Shown here: one piece after another, positions 44,708 through 52,629 of the stretch
Position numbering within the stretch: position 1 is the first letter of the stretch
Layout of the letters: the number at the start of each line of letters is the position of its first letter
DNA from: CAVQBP01 sp963723205
Lineage (GTDB): Bacteria; Bacteroidota; Ignavibacteria; Ignavibacteriales; Ignavibacteriaceae
DNA length: 64,000 nucleotides
Assembly (NCBI GenBank): GCA_963723205.1
Contig: CAVRQC010000041.1
Location: 472,449 to 536,448 of the forward strand
Direction: 5' to 3'
The notes under the pieces: model-generated
Databases searched by the model: none
Told to the model about the DNA's origin: nothing
The model's input: only the letters and a program-made list of their open reading frames with translations
Translations under genes and position numbers: made by a program

Positions 44708-45790
44708 TTAATAAGTCAAATGTGCCGAACGTTTAAATGTTAAGCCGGCATGTTTGAAATCATCAATATGTTCTTTCTCGAATGGGATTCCGGTTAATTG
44801 GAAGAACTTAGGCCATCCGATACGCTCAACCCATTCACCCATTCTTTCATAAGGTCTCGCATTCTGAGCCCACACTTCAACAAGGTTCTTTACAGCATCA
44901 ACAACCTCAGGCCATCTTGGCGGATTGTTTGGTAAAAACGGTATTGCAAGCTTCGAGAACATCGGTTCGCTTCTTGCATTCGAAACCTTACCACCAACCC
45001 AAATAGAAACACCATCATTCAACGGGTCATTTAACGGCATTGCTGGACAAACGGTGTAGCAATTTGCACAAAACATACATCTTTCTTCAATAACTTCTAC
45101 AGACGGTTTTCCCTCGAAAGTTGTTGGTTTAATTGCCGCTGTTGGACAAGCAGATACAACAGATGGGATTTCACACATTGCTTTCAATTTGTCTTTACTA
45201 ACTTTTGGCGGCCGTCTGTGAATCCCCAGGATTGCAATATCGGAACAGTGAACAGCACCGCACATATTTAAGCAGCATGCTAATGCAATACGAAGTTTTG
45301 CCGGCAATTTCATATCTGTGAAATACTCTATCAGCTCATCCATAACAGATTTAACGATGCCGGATGCATCCGTCGCCGCAGAGTGGCAGTGAACCCAACC
45401 CTGTGTGTGAACGATACTGGATATTGAATTACCCATACCGCCAACAGGATGACCCAGAGCCTTCAAATCCTGAATCAAGGGTTCTATATTAGCTTCATTT
45501 GACAACAGGAATTCAACATTATGACGGCTTGTAAATCTTAAGTATCCATCACAATATTTATCAGCCAAATCAGCATAAGCACGAATTTTATCAATGCTCA
45601 ACAACCTGGATGAACCTGCGCGAACAGTATATAATTTTGCACCGCTTTCAGAAACAGTAACCATTACTCCGGGCTTAAGGATTTCATGATATTTCCATTT
45701 ACCATAATTTTCTTTAATAATCGGAGGTAAAAATTTTTCATAATGTGGAGGACCTATATCGGTTATCCTTTTCTTTTTCTCTTCAGCCAT
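44708..45790 (-). CDS. dsrB: Dissimilatory sulfite reductase beta subunit
   Basis: A 360-aa subunit with the siroheme/4Fe-4S-binding cysteines (C172, C173, C177, C182 in LACCLNMCGAVHCSD), the WVHCH segment (C135) and a ferredoxin domain (C215 in SACPTAAI and C238, C241, C244, C248 in CMFCANCYTVCP). The GSSRLLSIDKIRAYADLADKYCDGYLRFTSRHNVEF stretch is typical of DsrB. With DsrA it reduces sulfite to the DsrC-bound state. It is 55 bases downstream of dsrA and immediately upstream of dsrD. Confidence 0.97.
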   Translation of the reverse strand: MAEEKKKRITDIGPPHYEKFLPPIIKENYGKWKYHEILKPGVMVTVSESGAKLYTVRAGSSRLLSIDKIRAYADLADKYCDGYLRFTSRHNVEFLLSNEANIEPLIQDLKALGHPVGGMGNSISSIVHTQGWVHCHSAATDASGIVKSVMDELIEYFTDMKLPAKLRIALACCLNMCGAVHCSDIAILGIHRRPPKVSKDKLKAMCEIPSVVSACPTAAIKPTTFEGKPSVEVIEERCMFCANCYTVCPAMPLNDPLNDGVSIWVGGKVSNARSEPMFSKLAIPFLPNNPPRWPEVVDAVKNLVEVWAQNARPYERMGEWVERIGWPKFFQLTGIPFEKEHIDDFKHAGLTFKRSAHLTY

Positions 45791-45845
45791 TTTTTTTATT
45801 CCTTATTAAATGTAATTTTAGATTTCAAAATTTGATTTATAAAAA

Positions 45846-47066
45846 TTACTTCTCTTCTTCCTGTTCTTCCGAATCTTCACCATCTTCTTCATAATATTCC
45901 TCATAGAAGACGTATGGATTCTCTCTTGGATGGGCAACCATTTCCGGTATCGGTTCAACTTCAATAGCCTCAAGGAAATTTCCCATTCCAACTCTTTGAA
46001 TGAACTCACCAACTCTTTCACGGTTCTTCCCGTTTTCTGCCCATACTTCATGGATTCTATCAACCAAATCGATAAGTTCAGTATATGGTGGTTCTAGTTT
46101 TATAAAAGGTACCAGAACCGAGGAAAGTAGAGCACCTTCAACAATTGGTGCTTTAGAACCAATAAGAATACAGGCTCCCCGTTCCTTCCCCGGAGAAAGC
46201 GCTTTCGGCATTGCATTAATACAATGCATACATTTAACACATGATTTATTATCTATTTTGATTTCTTTCCCGTCCCAATCCATACATTTAGCCGGACAAT
46301 TACCAACTACATCTCTTTGAATATTCATCCCGGATTCAGCATATTCAGTTACAGCATTTTTATCTACCTGGATATCATCTTTCCATGTACCGATAATAGA
46401 CATATCTGCTCTCGCTACTGAAGCGACGCAATCATTCGGACAACCGGACATTTTGAATTTCCACTTATATGGGAATGGAGGTCTATGCAGTTCATCCTGG
46501 TAGTGCATAGTTAAAAAATGTGTTAAAGCCATAGTATCATAACAGGCCCACTCGCAGCGCGCCATACCGCAGCAGCAGCTTGGTGTTCTTACATCAGAAC
46601 CTGAACCGCCAAGGTCAAAACCCAATTCGGTTAATTCGCTAAAAACCGGTTCCAATTCTTCAGTTCTTGTTCCAAGGAAAACTATATCGCCGGTAGAACC
46701 GTGCATGTTTGTTAAACCAGAGCCATGTTTTTCCCATATATCACACAATTTTCTTAAAACATCTGAGGTATAAAACCAACCAGATGGTTGATTAATACGC
46801 AATGTATGAAAGTGCGAAACATTAGGAAATTCTTCAGGCAGATCGGAATACCTACCTATAACTCCACCGCCGTATCCAAGAACTCCGACAATACCGCCGT
46901 GTTTCCAGTGACCTATTCTTTCATTATAAGATCTTTCCAGCTGCCCTAAAAGATCTTCAGCCATCGGACTTTTCTCGGCTGCACTTTTTATTTCTTTAAC
47001 GAAACTTGGCCATGCACCTTTTTCAAGTTCATCTAATTTTGGTGTCTCATATTTTTTATCAGCCAT
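45846..47066 (-). CDS. dsrA: Dissimilatory sulfite reductase alpha subunit
   Basis: A 406-aa subunit. Siroheme/4Fe-4S ligands are in CCCGMARCEWACYDT (C164-C166, C171, C175) and MSGCPNDCVAS (C209, C213). The ferredoxin insert is CPAKCMDWDGKEIKIDNKSCVKCMHCINAMP (Cys 257, 261, 276, 279, 282). The YHTLRINQPSGWFYTSD-type and GSTGDIVFLGT blocks are well conserved. The C-terminus is a very acidic tail (EEYYEEDGEDSEEQEEEK), unusual in degree. GGAGAAAAA precedes the ATG. It starts the dsr block. Confidence 0.97.
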   Translation of the reverse strand: MADKKYETPKLDELEKGAWPSFVKEIKSAAEKSPMAEDLLGQLERSYNERIGHWKHGGIVGVLGYGGGVIGRYSDLPEEFPNVSHFHTLRINQPSGWFYTSDVLRKLCDIWEKHGSGLTNMHGSTGDIVFLGTRTEELEPVFSELTELGFDLGGSGSDVRTPSCCCGMARCEWACYDTMALTHFLTMHYQDELHRPPFPYKWKFKMSGCPNDCVASVARADMSIIGTWKDDIQVDKNAVTEYAESGMNIQRDVVGNCPAKCMDWDGKEIKIDNKSCVKCMHCINAMPKALSPGKERGACILIGSKAPIVEGALLSSVLVPFIKLEPPYTELIDLVDRIHEVWAENGKNRERVGEFIQRVGMGNFLEAIEVEPIPEMVAHPRENPYVFYEEYYEEDGEDSEEQEEEK

Positions 47067-47139
47067 TTTTTCTCCTATAATTTTTAAATTTACTTTTCTC
47101 AGTTAATTTCTTTTAGTTTATTAAATACATATAAAAGAA

Positions 47140-47289
47140 TTAAAAAAATGTATAACTTACTCCAATAAGTAAACCCAATAGAATTATACCTAAAGTTATA
47201 CTCCAGAAAATAAGCTTCTTCTCAACCAAGGAAAGAGGCTCATATTCCATTTTTTTTAATTCATCTGCTAATTTATTTTCTTTACTCAT
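47140..47289 (-). CDS. 49-aa single-helix membrane peptide upstream of dsrA
   Basis: A 49-aa peptide beginning MSKENKLADELKKMEYEP and ending in a hydrophobic helix (LIFWSITLGIILLGLLIGVSYTFF). It starts 19 bases after the exporter gene stop and ends 73 bases before dsrA, on the same strand, so it is embedded in the operon. A positively charged N-terminal amphipathic part plus one helix fits a small subunit or regulator of the adjacent transporter. The ribosome site (AAAAAGAAA) is weak. No family is recognised. Confidence 0.6.
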   Translation of the reverse strand: MSKENKLADELKKMEYEPLSLVEKKLIFWSITLGIILLGLLIGVSYTFF

Positions 47290-47308
47290 ATTAGATTTCT
47301 TTTTAAGA

Positions 47309-48754
47309 TCATTGAATTATTGGAGGCGTAATTCCATGGAAAAATATCCAGGAAATAAGCAGCCCCACCCAAATAATAAACCCGAATAAACAGATGATAT
47401 ATACAAGTGCTAATTTGCCGATGCCTTCTTCTTTAAGCTTTTTGAAATTTGAAACCACGCCTATAGTAAAGAATGTGAAAACAAAGAACATAACACGGAA
47501 GGTGTTGGCTTCACTTGATGCAGCTGTAGCTTTGCCAATCAGACCAGGATTAATCAAACAGACAATTAGGAAAATCAGAAATGTTAATACATATCCAATT
47601 ACAAATTTAGGGAACCTGTCCCAGATTTCTTTTGCACGGACTTTTTCATTCTGCTTTTTCTTTTCGATTTTTGAACACCAAATAAGAGCTAGCACAAAAG
47701 CCCAGATACCAATAAAAATATCGATGAAGACTTTGACAGTTGTAGCAGTCATAACCATCCAGCCTTCTTTGTAATTTATTCCCGCAGCCAGAGCTTTAGC
47801 ACGAACAAGAGCTTCCGTAACAGCACCACTGGCAACAGCCGCTCCATCGGTTTTCACAGCTAATCCCATCCAGGCAGCAGCAACCATTGGTTCAGACCAA
47901 AGAAAAATCTGAGCTAAAATCGGTAGCAGAATAAGTTCAAATACTGCAAACACTACTACTAAAGAAGAAACCATTATTGGAATTATGGGTCTGGCGCGTA
48001 TTGCACTGCCTGTAGCAATTGCAGCAGAAACGCCGCATATTGAAATACCTGAGGCTAAAGGAGCTGCCCATTCTTTACTGAACTTAAAATATTTTCTGGC
48101 AATTAAATAAACTAATGCCCAGAAAATCAGGTACGCAACAACTATAGCAGAAAGACCTTGAAACATAATAGTCGAAGCCAGTCCTACAGACTCTACAGCT
48201 TTAACACCTAATCCTGCTCCTAAAATTACAATAGCTGTTTTTATAAACAGTTCAGGTTTAGTGGCTGCTTTAATTTTATCTACTGTTTTGGGGAAGAAAT
48301 TTCCTATTACTAAACCTGCTATAAGTGCAATTATATAACCAGCTTCACCTGTTAAGTTTAACGACCAGGGGATGCCGAATTTGTCCAGTTGATTTGAAGT
48401 AGCCGCTATATAAGCATAATGACCTAAAAACCAGCAAAAATACGATATGAAAAAAATTATTGTGAACGGTAGAATGAAATCTTTAAAATTGGTACCGAGC
48501 GCTTTAACACCTAAACCTACAATCAGCAATAGAAACACATAAGTTATAAACAGAGAAATTATACCGGGTAGAGATTCATAAAATTTTGATACGGTTGTTG
48601 TTGATAAAGATATTTCATTCCATACATTCGTTTTAATTCCCCAGCCTAAAACATCAACGTCAATAAAAAGCCCTAGAGAAAGACTAAAAACGAAAAGACC
48701 TATCCATAATGAAAGCCAATCTTCATTAATCAAAGGTCTTTGTGCCAGGTTCAT
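47309..48754 (-). CDS. YeiH/PSE-family putative sulfate exporter
   Basis: A 481-aa membrane protein with about ten to eleven helices. Family segments: AGYIIALIAGLVIGNFFPK, ILGAGLGVKAVESVGLAS, ASGISICGVSAAIATGSAIRARP and MGLAVKTDGAAVASGAVTEALVRAKA. The N-terminal about 140 residues add extra helices compared with the usual 340-aa YeiH. The family is called putative sulfate exporter; transport has not been firmly shown for most members. Here it heads the dsr cluster, so it may move sulfate, sulfite or another sulfur species. The gene has a GGGGAG ribosome site. Confidence 0.8.
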   Translation of the reverse strand: MNLAQRPLINEDWLSLWIGLFVFSLSLGLFIDVDVLGWGIKTNVWNEISLSTTTVSKFYESLPGIISLFITYVFLLLIVGLGVKALGTNFKDFILPFTIIFFISYFCWFLGHYAYIAATSNQLDKFGIPWSLNLTGEAGYIIALIAGLVIGNFFPKTVDKIKAATKPELFIKTAIVILGAGLGVKAVESVGLASTIMFQGLSAIVVAYLIFWALVYLIARKYFKFSKEWAAPLASGISICGVSAAIATGSAIRARPIIPIMVSSLVVVFAVFELILLPILAQIFLWSEPMVAAAWMGLAVKTDGAAVASGAVTEALVRAKALAAGINYKEGWMVMTATTVKVFIDIFIGIWAFVLALIWCSKIEKKKQNEKVRAKEIWDRFPKFVIGYVLTFLIFLIVCLINPGLIGKATAASSEANTFRVMFFVFTFFTIGVVSNFKKLKEEGIGKLALVYIICLFGFIIWVGLLISWIFFHGITPPIIQ

Positions 48755-48794
48755 GAAACTCCCCGCGAAACAATATGAATCAAATTTTCAGAAT

Positions 48795-48825
48795 AAAACT
48801 TATAGAAGGAGTGGTGTAAACTCAA
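48795..48825 (-). promoter_or_regulatory. Candidate Bacteroidota-type promoter for the exporter-dsr transcript
   Basis: On the minus strand a TTG (48825-48823) lies 20 bases before TAAGTTTT (48802-48795), close to the TTTG-N19-TAnnTTTG promoter form of Bacteroidota. It is 41 bases or more upstream of the exporter ATG. The match is loose and could be chance in A/T-rich DNA. Confidence 0.25.
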
Positions 48826-48900
48826 CAGAAAATTAGGTTTTGTAATCTATGTGTTGTACTTGTAAGATATTATAACGAAATAAGATAGGATAAAATGCTT

Positions 48901-50013
48901 TTATTTAATGGGGATGTGAACCGCTCTAACTGCAAGTTCGACAATAAAAGTTCTCATTTCAGCGCTGTCGATAGGAAGATTTAATTGTACCGGTAATGTA
49001 CCGCAATTAAAATTCTTAAAATGAGTTTTATATGGATGCTGCAGGTATAAAGAAAGCCTGCTGAAACCAATTGGAAGCGGAACAAGCATCCACCAGGCAA
49101 TCCAACCGTTTATTATCGGCAAAGGATCATATTTTATCATATGAAACTTTTCAAATCTTTTTTGAAATGCACGGAGCAATCCTTCAAAACGAATTGTTGG
49201 TTTTTTGTTTATTCTCTCCTGGAGGCGATTGATAAAATAATCTCTTGAATTCAGAACAATTTCCTTCATTCTTTTATCTTTAAAAATGACAAGATAATTT
49301 TCAAGCTGTGAAGATTGATTGATCTTATAAGCATTAATTGCCTCCAAAATTAATTTTTTAATATCGGGAGCAAAATATAATTCATTTTTCAGTTGTTTAT
49401 CATAGCAAGCACGTGTATAATTATTGAAAGTTGTTGAGTAAGGAAAAACTATTTTCAATGCTTCATCTATTGTTTTAAATCCATACGACATAAAAGTAGG
49501 ACAAATAAATCCCCTGCAGTTCATCCGGTCAAGTAAACTAATCCAGACATCGGTTGAGTCTCTTTTACCAAGTTCATAACCAAGAACAACAGTTGATAAT
49601 GCATCAATAGCCAATGCAAGAAACATTGAATGTTCTTTATTACCGCCGAGGTTACATTTGAATTTCTTTCCTACCAGATGGATTAAACGAGCTTCATGTT
49701 TTGGTGTGCATGCATCGAGGTATTCTTCCCATAAAGAACATCCCACTAAATATTCCCTTATTTTTTGATTAATTCTAATGGGTGAACTTGGATAAATTGA
49801 ACGAAGGTCTCTGTACGAATAACCGCTTAGATATGCTTCCGTAAGAGCACCAATATCCGGTAGATGCTTAGATACTTTATTTTCAACCCAGGTTTTATGA
49901 CAGAATAGGCATCTAAAACGCTGAATATCAGCAGAAGTCTTTCCATGCTTAATTATCCTTGAACTATTACAAAACGGACAACTGGAAGTCGTTTGAACTG
50001 TTTCGCATAACAT
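48901..50013 (-). CDS. Transposase-like zinc-ribbon protein, probably inactive or domesticated
   Basis: A 370-aa protein. The N-terminal zinc ribbon (CPFCNSSRIIKHGKTSADIQ then RFRCLFCHKTW) and a helical segment (YLSGYSYRDLRSIYP) match IS transposase DNA-binding parts. The DDE-like core begins with ALAIDALSTVVLGYELGKR. The second block reads FMSYGFKTIDEALKIVFPYSTTF, where transposases usually have D-G, so the second catalytic Asp appears lost. No flanking inverted repeats or target duplication are seen. It might now be a DNA-binding regulator next to the dsr cluster, or a decayed IS remnant with an intact frame. Confidence 0.55.
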   Translation of the reverse strand: MLCETVQTTSSCPFCNSSRIIKHGKTSADIQRFRCLFCHKTWVENKVSKHLPDIGALTEAYLSGYSYRDLRSIYPSSPIRINQKIREYLVGCSLWEEYLDACTPKHEARLIHLVGKKFKCNLGGNKEHSMFLALAIDALSTVVLGYELGKRDSTDVWISLLDRMNCRGFICPTFMSYGFKTIDEALKIVFPYSTTFNNYTRACYDKQLKNELYFAPDIKKLILEAINAYKINQSSQLENYLVIFKDKRMKEIVLNSRDYFINRLQERINKKPTIRFEGLLRAFQKRFEKFHMIKYDPLPIINGWIAWWMLVPLPIGFSRLSLYLQHPYKTHFKNFNCGTLPVQLNLPIDSAEMRTFIVELAVRAVHIPIK

Positions 50014-50460
50014 AAAAACTTTTTAAACTCGTGACTATTTACTAATGGTTTAAGTCAAAATATATACCATTAAAAAATGCTCAAATTAACACTATTTGCC
50101 CAAATTTTATACTAAAATTATCATAAATGAAAAATTTTTTGTCTCTGTTGAGAGATTCAATAATCTACCGGTTTCTTTTTTCGCAAAACAGATTTTTCTG
50201 ATTCAATTTATTTTTTTCTTTTAAAACTTTTAAAGTGTTTTTTGAAATAGTTTGCAAAAATATTTTTATAGTGTAACTAATAAATTTTAAATACATTTAA
50301 TACGTATACCGCTCCCAACTTAGATTCAATGGACAATATTTAATTTAAAAGTCCTTGAATCTTACTTTGATTATGATAAATATTTTCTTAGTTTTGAGCA
50401 TATGCTCATAATTAAATTGAGCAGTAGCTAGTAGAAATGTTTTAACAAACAAATAGAAAA
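50014..50460. other. Intergenic region with operator-like palindrome, no gene seen
   Basis: 447 bases between the divergent transposase-like gene and the DUF134 gene. A/T-rich, without a coding ORF. The only clear signal is the palindrome at 50395-50408 and a repeat of its half-site at 50419-50424. It separates the minus-strand sulfur cluster from the plus-strand redox island. Confidence 0.5.
50395..50408. promoter_or_regulatory. Perfect palindrome TGAGCATATGCTCA upstream of DUF134
   Basis: A 14-base perfect dyad ending 52 bases before the DUF134 start, followed by a further TGAGCA half-site at 50419-50424. The spacing suits an autoregulatory operator of the HTH protein encoded next. No direct evidence of binding. 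Confidence 0.5.
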
Positions 50461-50757
50461 ATGCCGAGACCAAGAAAACACCGCAAAGTTTGCTGCAATC
50501 CGTCAGCATATTATTTCAAACCAAGAGGGGTCCCGATGTATACTCTGGAAGAAATAACTCTTGAATATGATGAATTAGAATCTCTTCGTCTGGCAGATTT
50601 TTTAGCATATTCTCATGAAGAATCTGCAAAAGAAATGAATATATCAAGGGCGACTTTCGGAAGGATATTGGAGAAAGCCAGAAAGAAAGTTGCCGACAGT
50701 ATTTTAAATGGAAAAGCCATCAGAATAAATGATGGACAATTATTAAAAACCAAGTAA
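50461..50757 (+). CDS. DUF134 domain HTH regulator
   Basis: A 98-aa protein starting MPRPRKHRKVCCNPSAYYFKP, the DUF134 signature, then LTLEYDELESLRLADFLAYSHEESAKEMNISRATFGRILEKARKKVADSI-like residues forming a sigma-70-region-4/HTH-type helix-turn-helix (AKEMNISRATFGRIL). DUF134 genes accompany NifX-fold proteins in many anaerobes and archaea. The stop codon overlaps the region before the next start (TAATGGAG), so both are co-transcribed. A palindromic candidate operator is upstream. Metal- or redox-sensing is possible through the double Cys near the start. Confidence 0.8.
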   Translation: MPRPRKHRKVCCNPSAYYFKPRGVPMYTLEEITLEYDELESLRLADFLAYSHEESAKEMNISRATFGRILEKARKKVADSILNGKAIRINDGQLLKTK

Positions 50758-50768
50758 TGGAGATAAAA

Positions 50769-51188
50769 ATGTCTGAAGAAACAAAAGCTAATATGAATTT
50801 TTCCGGTAAAATTGCAATTGCCACCGATGACCAGGTAAGAGTAACCGGGCATCTGGGCAGATGCAGAGCATTTATGGTTTATGAAATCAACGACAATAAA
50901 ATCATAAATAAAGAATTAAGAGAAAACGTTTTCACTAATCACAGAATGGGACAAGCTCACCAGCATCATGGCGAAGGCGGCGGCCATAACCATAATCATT
51001 TAATTGAGGGATTAAAAGACTGTAAATATCTTATTTCTTCAGGAGGCGGCTGGCGGGTCGTTGAAGATCTTAAACAGCACAATATTACAACTCTTTTTTC
51101 CGATATAGAATTAATTGAAGATGCAGTAGATACATTTATTAAAGGTGAATTGGAAAACGATGCAGATTTGACATGCAGACACGATTAA
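50769..51188 (+). CDS. NifB/NifX-fold (dinitrogenase iron-molybdenum cofactor-type) protein
   Basis: About 139 aa from the ATG at 50769, which has GGAG 6 bases upstream; an ATG at 50757 lies before that site and is less likely. The NifX-like fold shows IAIATDDQVRVTGHLGRCRAFMVYEI and LISSGGGWRVVEDLKQHNI. A His-rich insert (QAHQHHGEGGGHNHNH) suggests metal binding. Stand-alone NifX-fold proteins occur in anaerobes as orange-protein-like Mo/Cu or Fe cluster carriers. No nitrogenase genes are nearby, so it is not for nitrogen fixation. Confidence 0.75.
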   Translation: MSEETKANMNFSGKIAIATDDQVRVTGHLGRCRAFMVYEINDNKIINKELRENVFTNHRMGQAHQHHGEGGGHNHNHLIEGLKDCKYLISSGGGWRVVEDLKQHNITTLFSDIELIEDAVDTFIKGELENDADLTCRHD

Positions 51189-51195
51189 TATTATA

Positions 51196-51684
51196 ATGAA
51201 AGTGAATCAAACAATATTCAAACCTATCGGTATAATTAATTCACCATTCAAAAGTATTAAAGGTGTCCCGATTCAACCGGCAGGAGCAAATGGAATAAAA
51301 GGGAGAATCAAATTATTTAAAAAATATTCGGAAGGTCTAAAGAACTTGGAAGGATTTTCACATATAATTTTGATCTATCATTTCCATTTATCAAAAGGAT
51401 ATTCCCTAAAAGTTATTCCGTTTCTTAAAAATCAAGAGCAAGGAGTATTTGCGACAAGAGCTCCAAAACGGCCTAATCAAATAGGTATTTCAGTTGTAAA
51501 AATTGAAAATATTAAAGATAATATTATAGAAATTTCAAATGTAGACATGGTGAACGGGACACCTTTATTAGATATAAAACCTTACGCAAGTTTTTTCGAT
51601 AATGTGAAAAATGAAAAAATCGGATGGCTTGCAGGAAAGATGAATGATATTAATAAAATCAAAGCAGACAAAAGATTTAAGTAA
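51196..51684 (+). CDS. TrmO/UPF0066-family tRNA methyltransferase-like protein
   Basis: A 162-aa protein of the TrmO (tRNA-Thr m6t6A37 methyltransferase; YaeB/VirR) family: FKPIGIINSPFKSI, LEGFSHIILIYHFHLS, VFATRAPKRPNQIGIS and VDMVNGTPLLDIKPYA. It lacks the C-terminal extension of E. coli TrmO and is the short form often found beside NifX-fold and DUF134 genes in anaerobes. SAM binding is inferred from the family. It is the third gene of the DUF134/NifX unit, 7 bases downstream. Confidence 0.8.
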   Translation: MKVNQTIFKPIGIINSPFKSIKGVPIQPAGANGIKGRIKLFKKYSEGLKNLEGFSHIILIYHFHLSKGYSLKVIPFLKNQEQGVFATRAPKRPNQIGISVVKIENIKDNIIEISNVDMVNGTPLLDIKPYASFFDNVKNEKIGWLAGKMNDINKIKADKRFK

Positions 51685-51846
51685 AAAACGGCACTTATGG
51701 TTGAACAAAACTAATCAATTTCAAATCTCTGATATTTCATCTGTAGTTAATTTTTTAAAAAGTAAGCTTAATCAAGCAATTGTAAGAAGTACTGCTGTTA
51801 TTAAACTTATTGTCATTTTAAACTTACCTTATTAAACATTTATCTT

Positions 51847-52230
51847 TCACCGGGATTTATGATTCAATAATTCTTTCACTTTCTTCAATAGTAATTCCCT
51901 GTCTATTGGTTTTTCGATATGATCTTTTAGCATCGGGAATTGTTCCCTCAATTCAAAATATCTTTTAAAAAACTGGACATTTCCTGTTATAATAATCGGG
52001 ATTCGATTTGTATCCTTGTTGACCTGTAATTTTCGCATTAGCATTACATCCGATTTCCCGGACATACCTAGAATAATTATACAAGGCTTTTCCGTTAAGG
52101 CTTTCTGAAAACCTTCCCTTACATTCCTGGCAGAGATTACATAATAATCATATTCAGAGAAAAACATTGACAGATAAATTGATGCAGTCTCATCATCATC
52201 AATTATTAATATTTTTTTGGGAGTTCTCAT
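51847..52230 (-). CDS. Response regulator receiver domain protein
   Basis: A 127-aa single-domain CheY-like protein. The acidic pocket is IIDDDETAS near residues 9-17, but the usual phospho-acceptor area reads IIILGMSGKSDVML, with Gly where Asp is usual, so phosphorylation may be lost. The conserved Thr/Ser (IIITGN) and Lys (HIEKPID) are present. No output domain. It ends a minus-strand cluster after a zinc-ribbon gene. It may act as a pseudo-receiver. Confidence 0.7.
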   Translation of the reverse strand: MRTPKKILIIDDDETASIYLSMFFSEYDYYVISARNVREGFQKALTEKPCIIILGMSGKSDVMLMRKLQVNKDTNRIPIIITGNVQFFKRYFELREQFPMLKDHIEKPIDRELLLKKVKELLNHKSR

Positions 52231-52248
52231 GCTTTGCTTAAATAAAGG

Positions 52249-52629
52249 TCATATCAGCATATTCTTTTGAAATTTGAAATTCCTGTTTAAAGATGATTTT
52301 TCAATATGATCATTTTGATTATTTGATGAATGAGGCAAAGGTCCTTCCTCAATCATTCTACACCCACATGATGGACAATGGCCTTTGAAGTATGTTAATA
52401 TTTCAGAATTTGGCGTTCTTAATCCGCAACGAGGGCAATAAAGAAATCTCACAATCCATTTCATATCTTCCGTTCCATTATTTGATTTTTCTGCAAGAAA
52501 ATTTCGAGTTGCATTAATCTTCTTTAAAATTATGGACCCAGAATTCAGACTATAATTAAATTGCTGTGATATCAAATTCATTACACATGGTTTTCGGGAA
52601 ATAAAATATTTAACCATCCTGTCATTCAT
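52249..52629 (-). CDS. Small zinc-ribbon hypothetical protein
   Basis: A 126-aa protein, basic and without a signal peptide. A zinc ribbon lies in the middle (YCPRCGLRTPN and HCPSCGCRMIEEG). The N-terminal region contains FNYSLNSGSIILKKINATRNFL. No known family is recognised. Its gene overlaps the preceding small gene by 8 bases and is followed 18 bases later by the response regulator, so the four minus-strand genes form one unit. Role unknown, perhaps nucleic-acid or partner binding. Confidence 0.6.
   Translation of the reverse strand: MNDRMVKYFISRKPCVMNLISQQFNYSLNSGSIILKKINATRNFLAEKSNNGTEDMKWIVRFLYCPRCGLRTPNSEILTYFKGHCPSCGCRMIEEGPLPHSSNNQNDHIEKSSLNRNFKFQKNMLI

Noticed and set aside
20449..47066. 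HcpR/CRP-type TTGTGA-N6-TCACAA operators in the sulfur cluster
   Set aside because: I looked for both half-sites in the spacers and found no convincing pair.
48780..50100. Active insertion sequence around the transposase-like gene
   Set aside because: No terminal inverted repeats or target-site duplication are visible and a catalytic residue appears lost.
51644..51835. 63-aa ORF after the TrmO-like gene
   Set aside because: It overlaps the end of the TrmO-like gene by 41 bases, has no ribosome site, no family resemblance and a composition like A/T-rich non-coding DNA.
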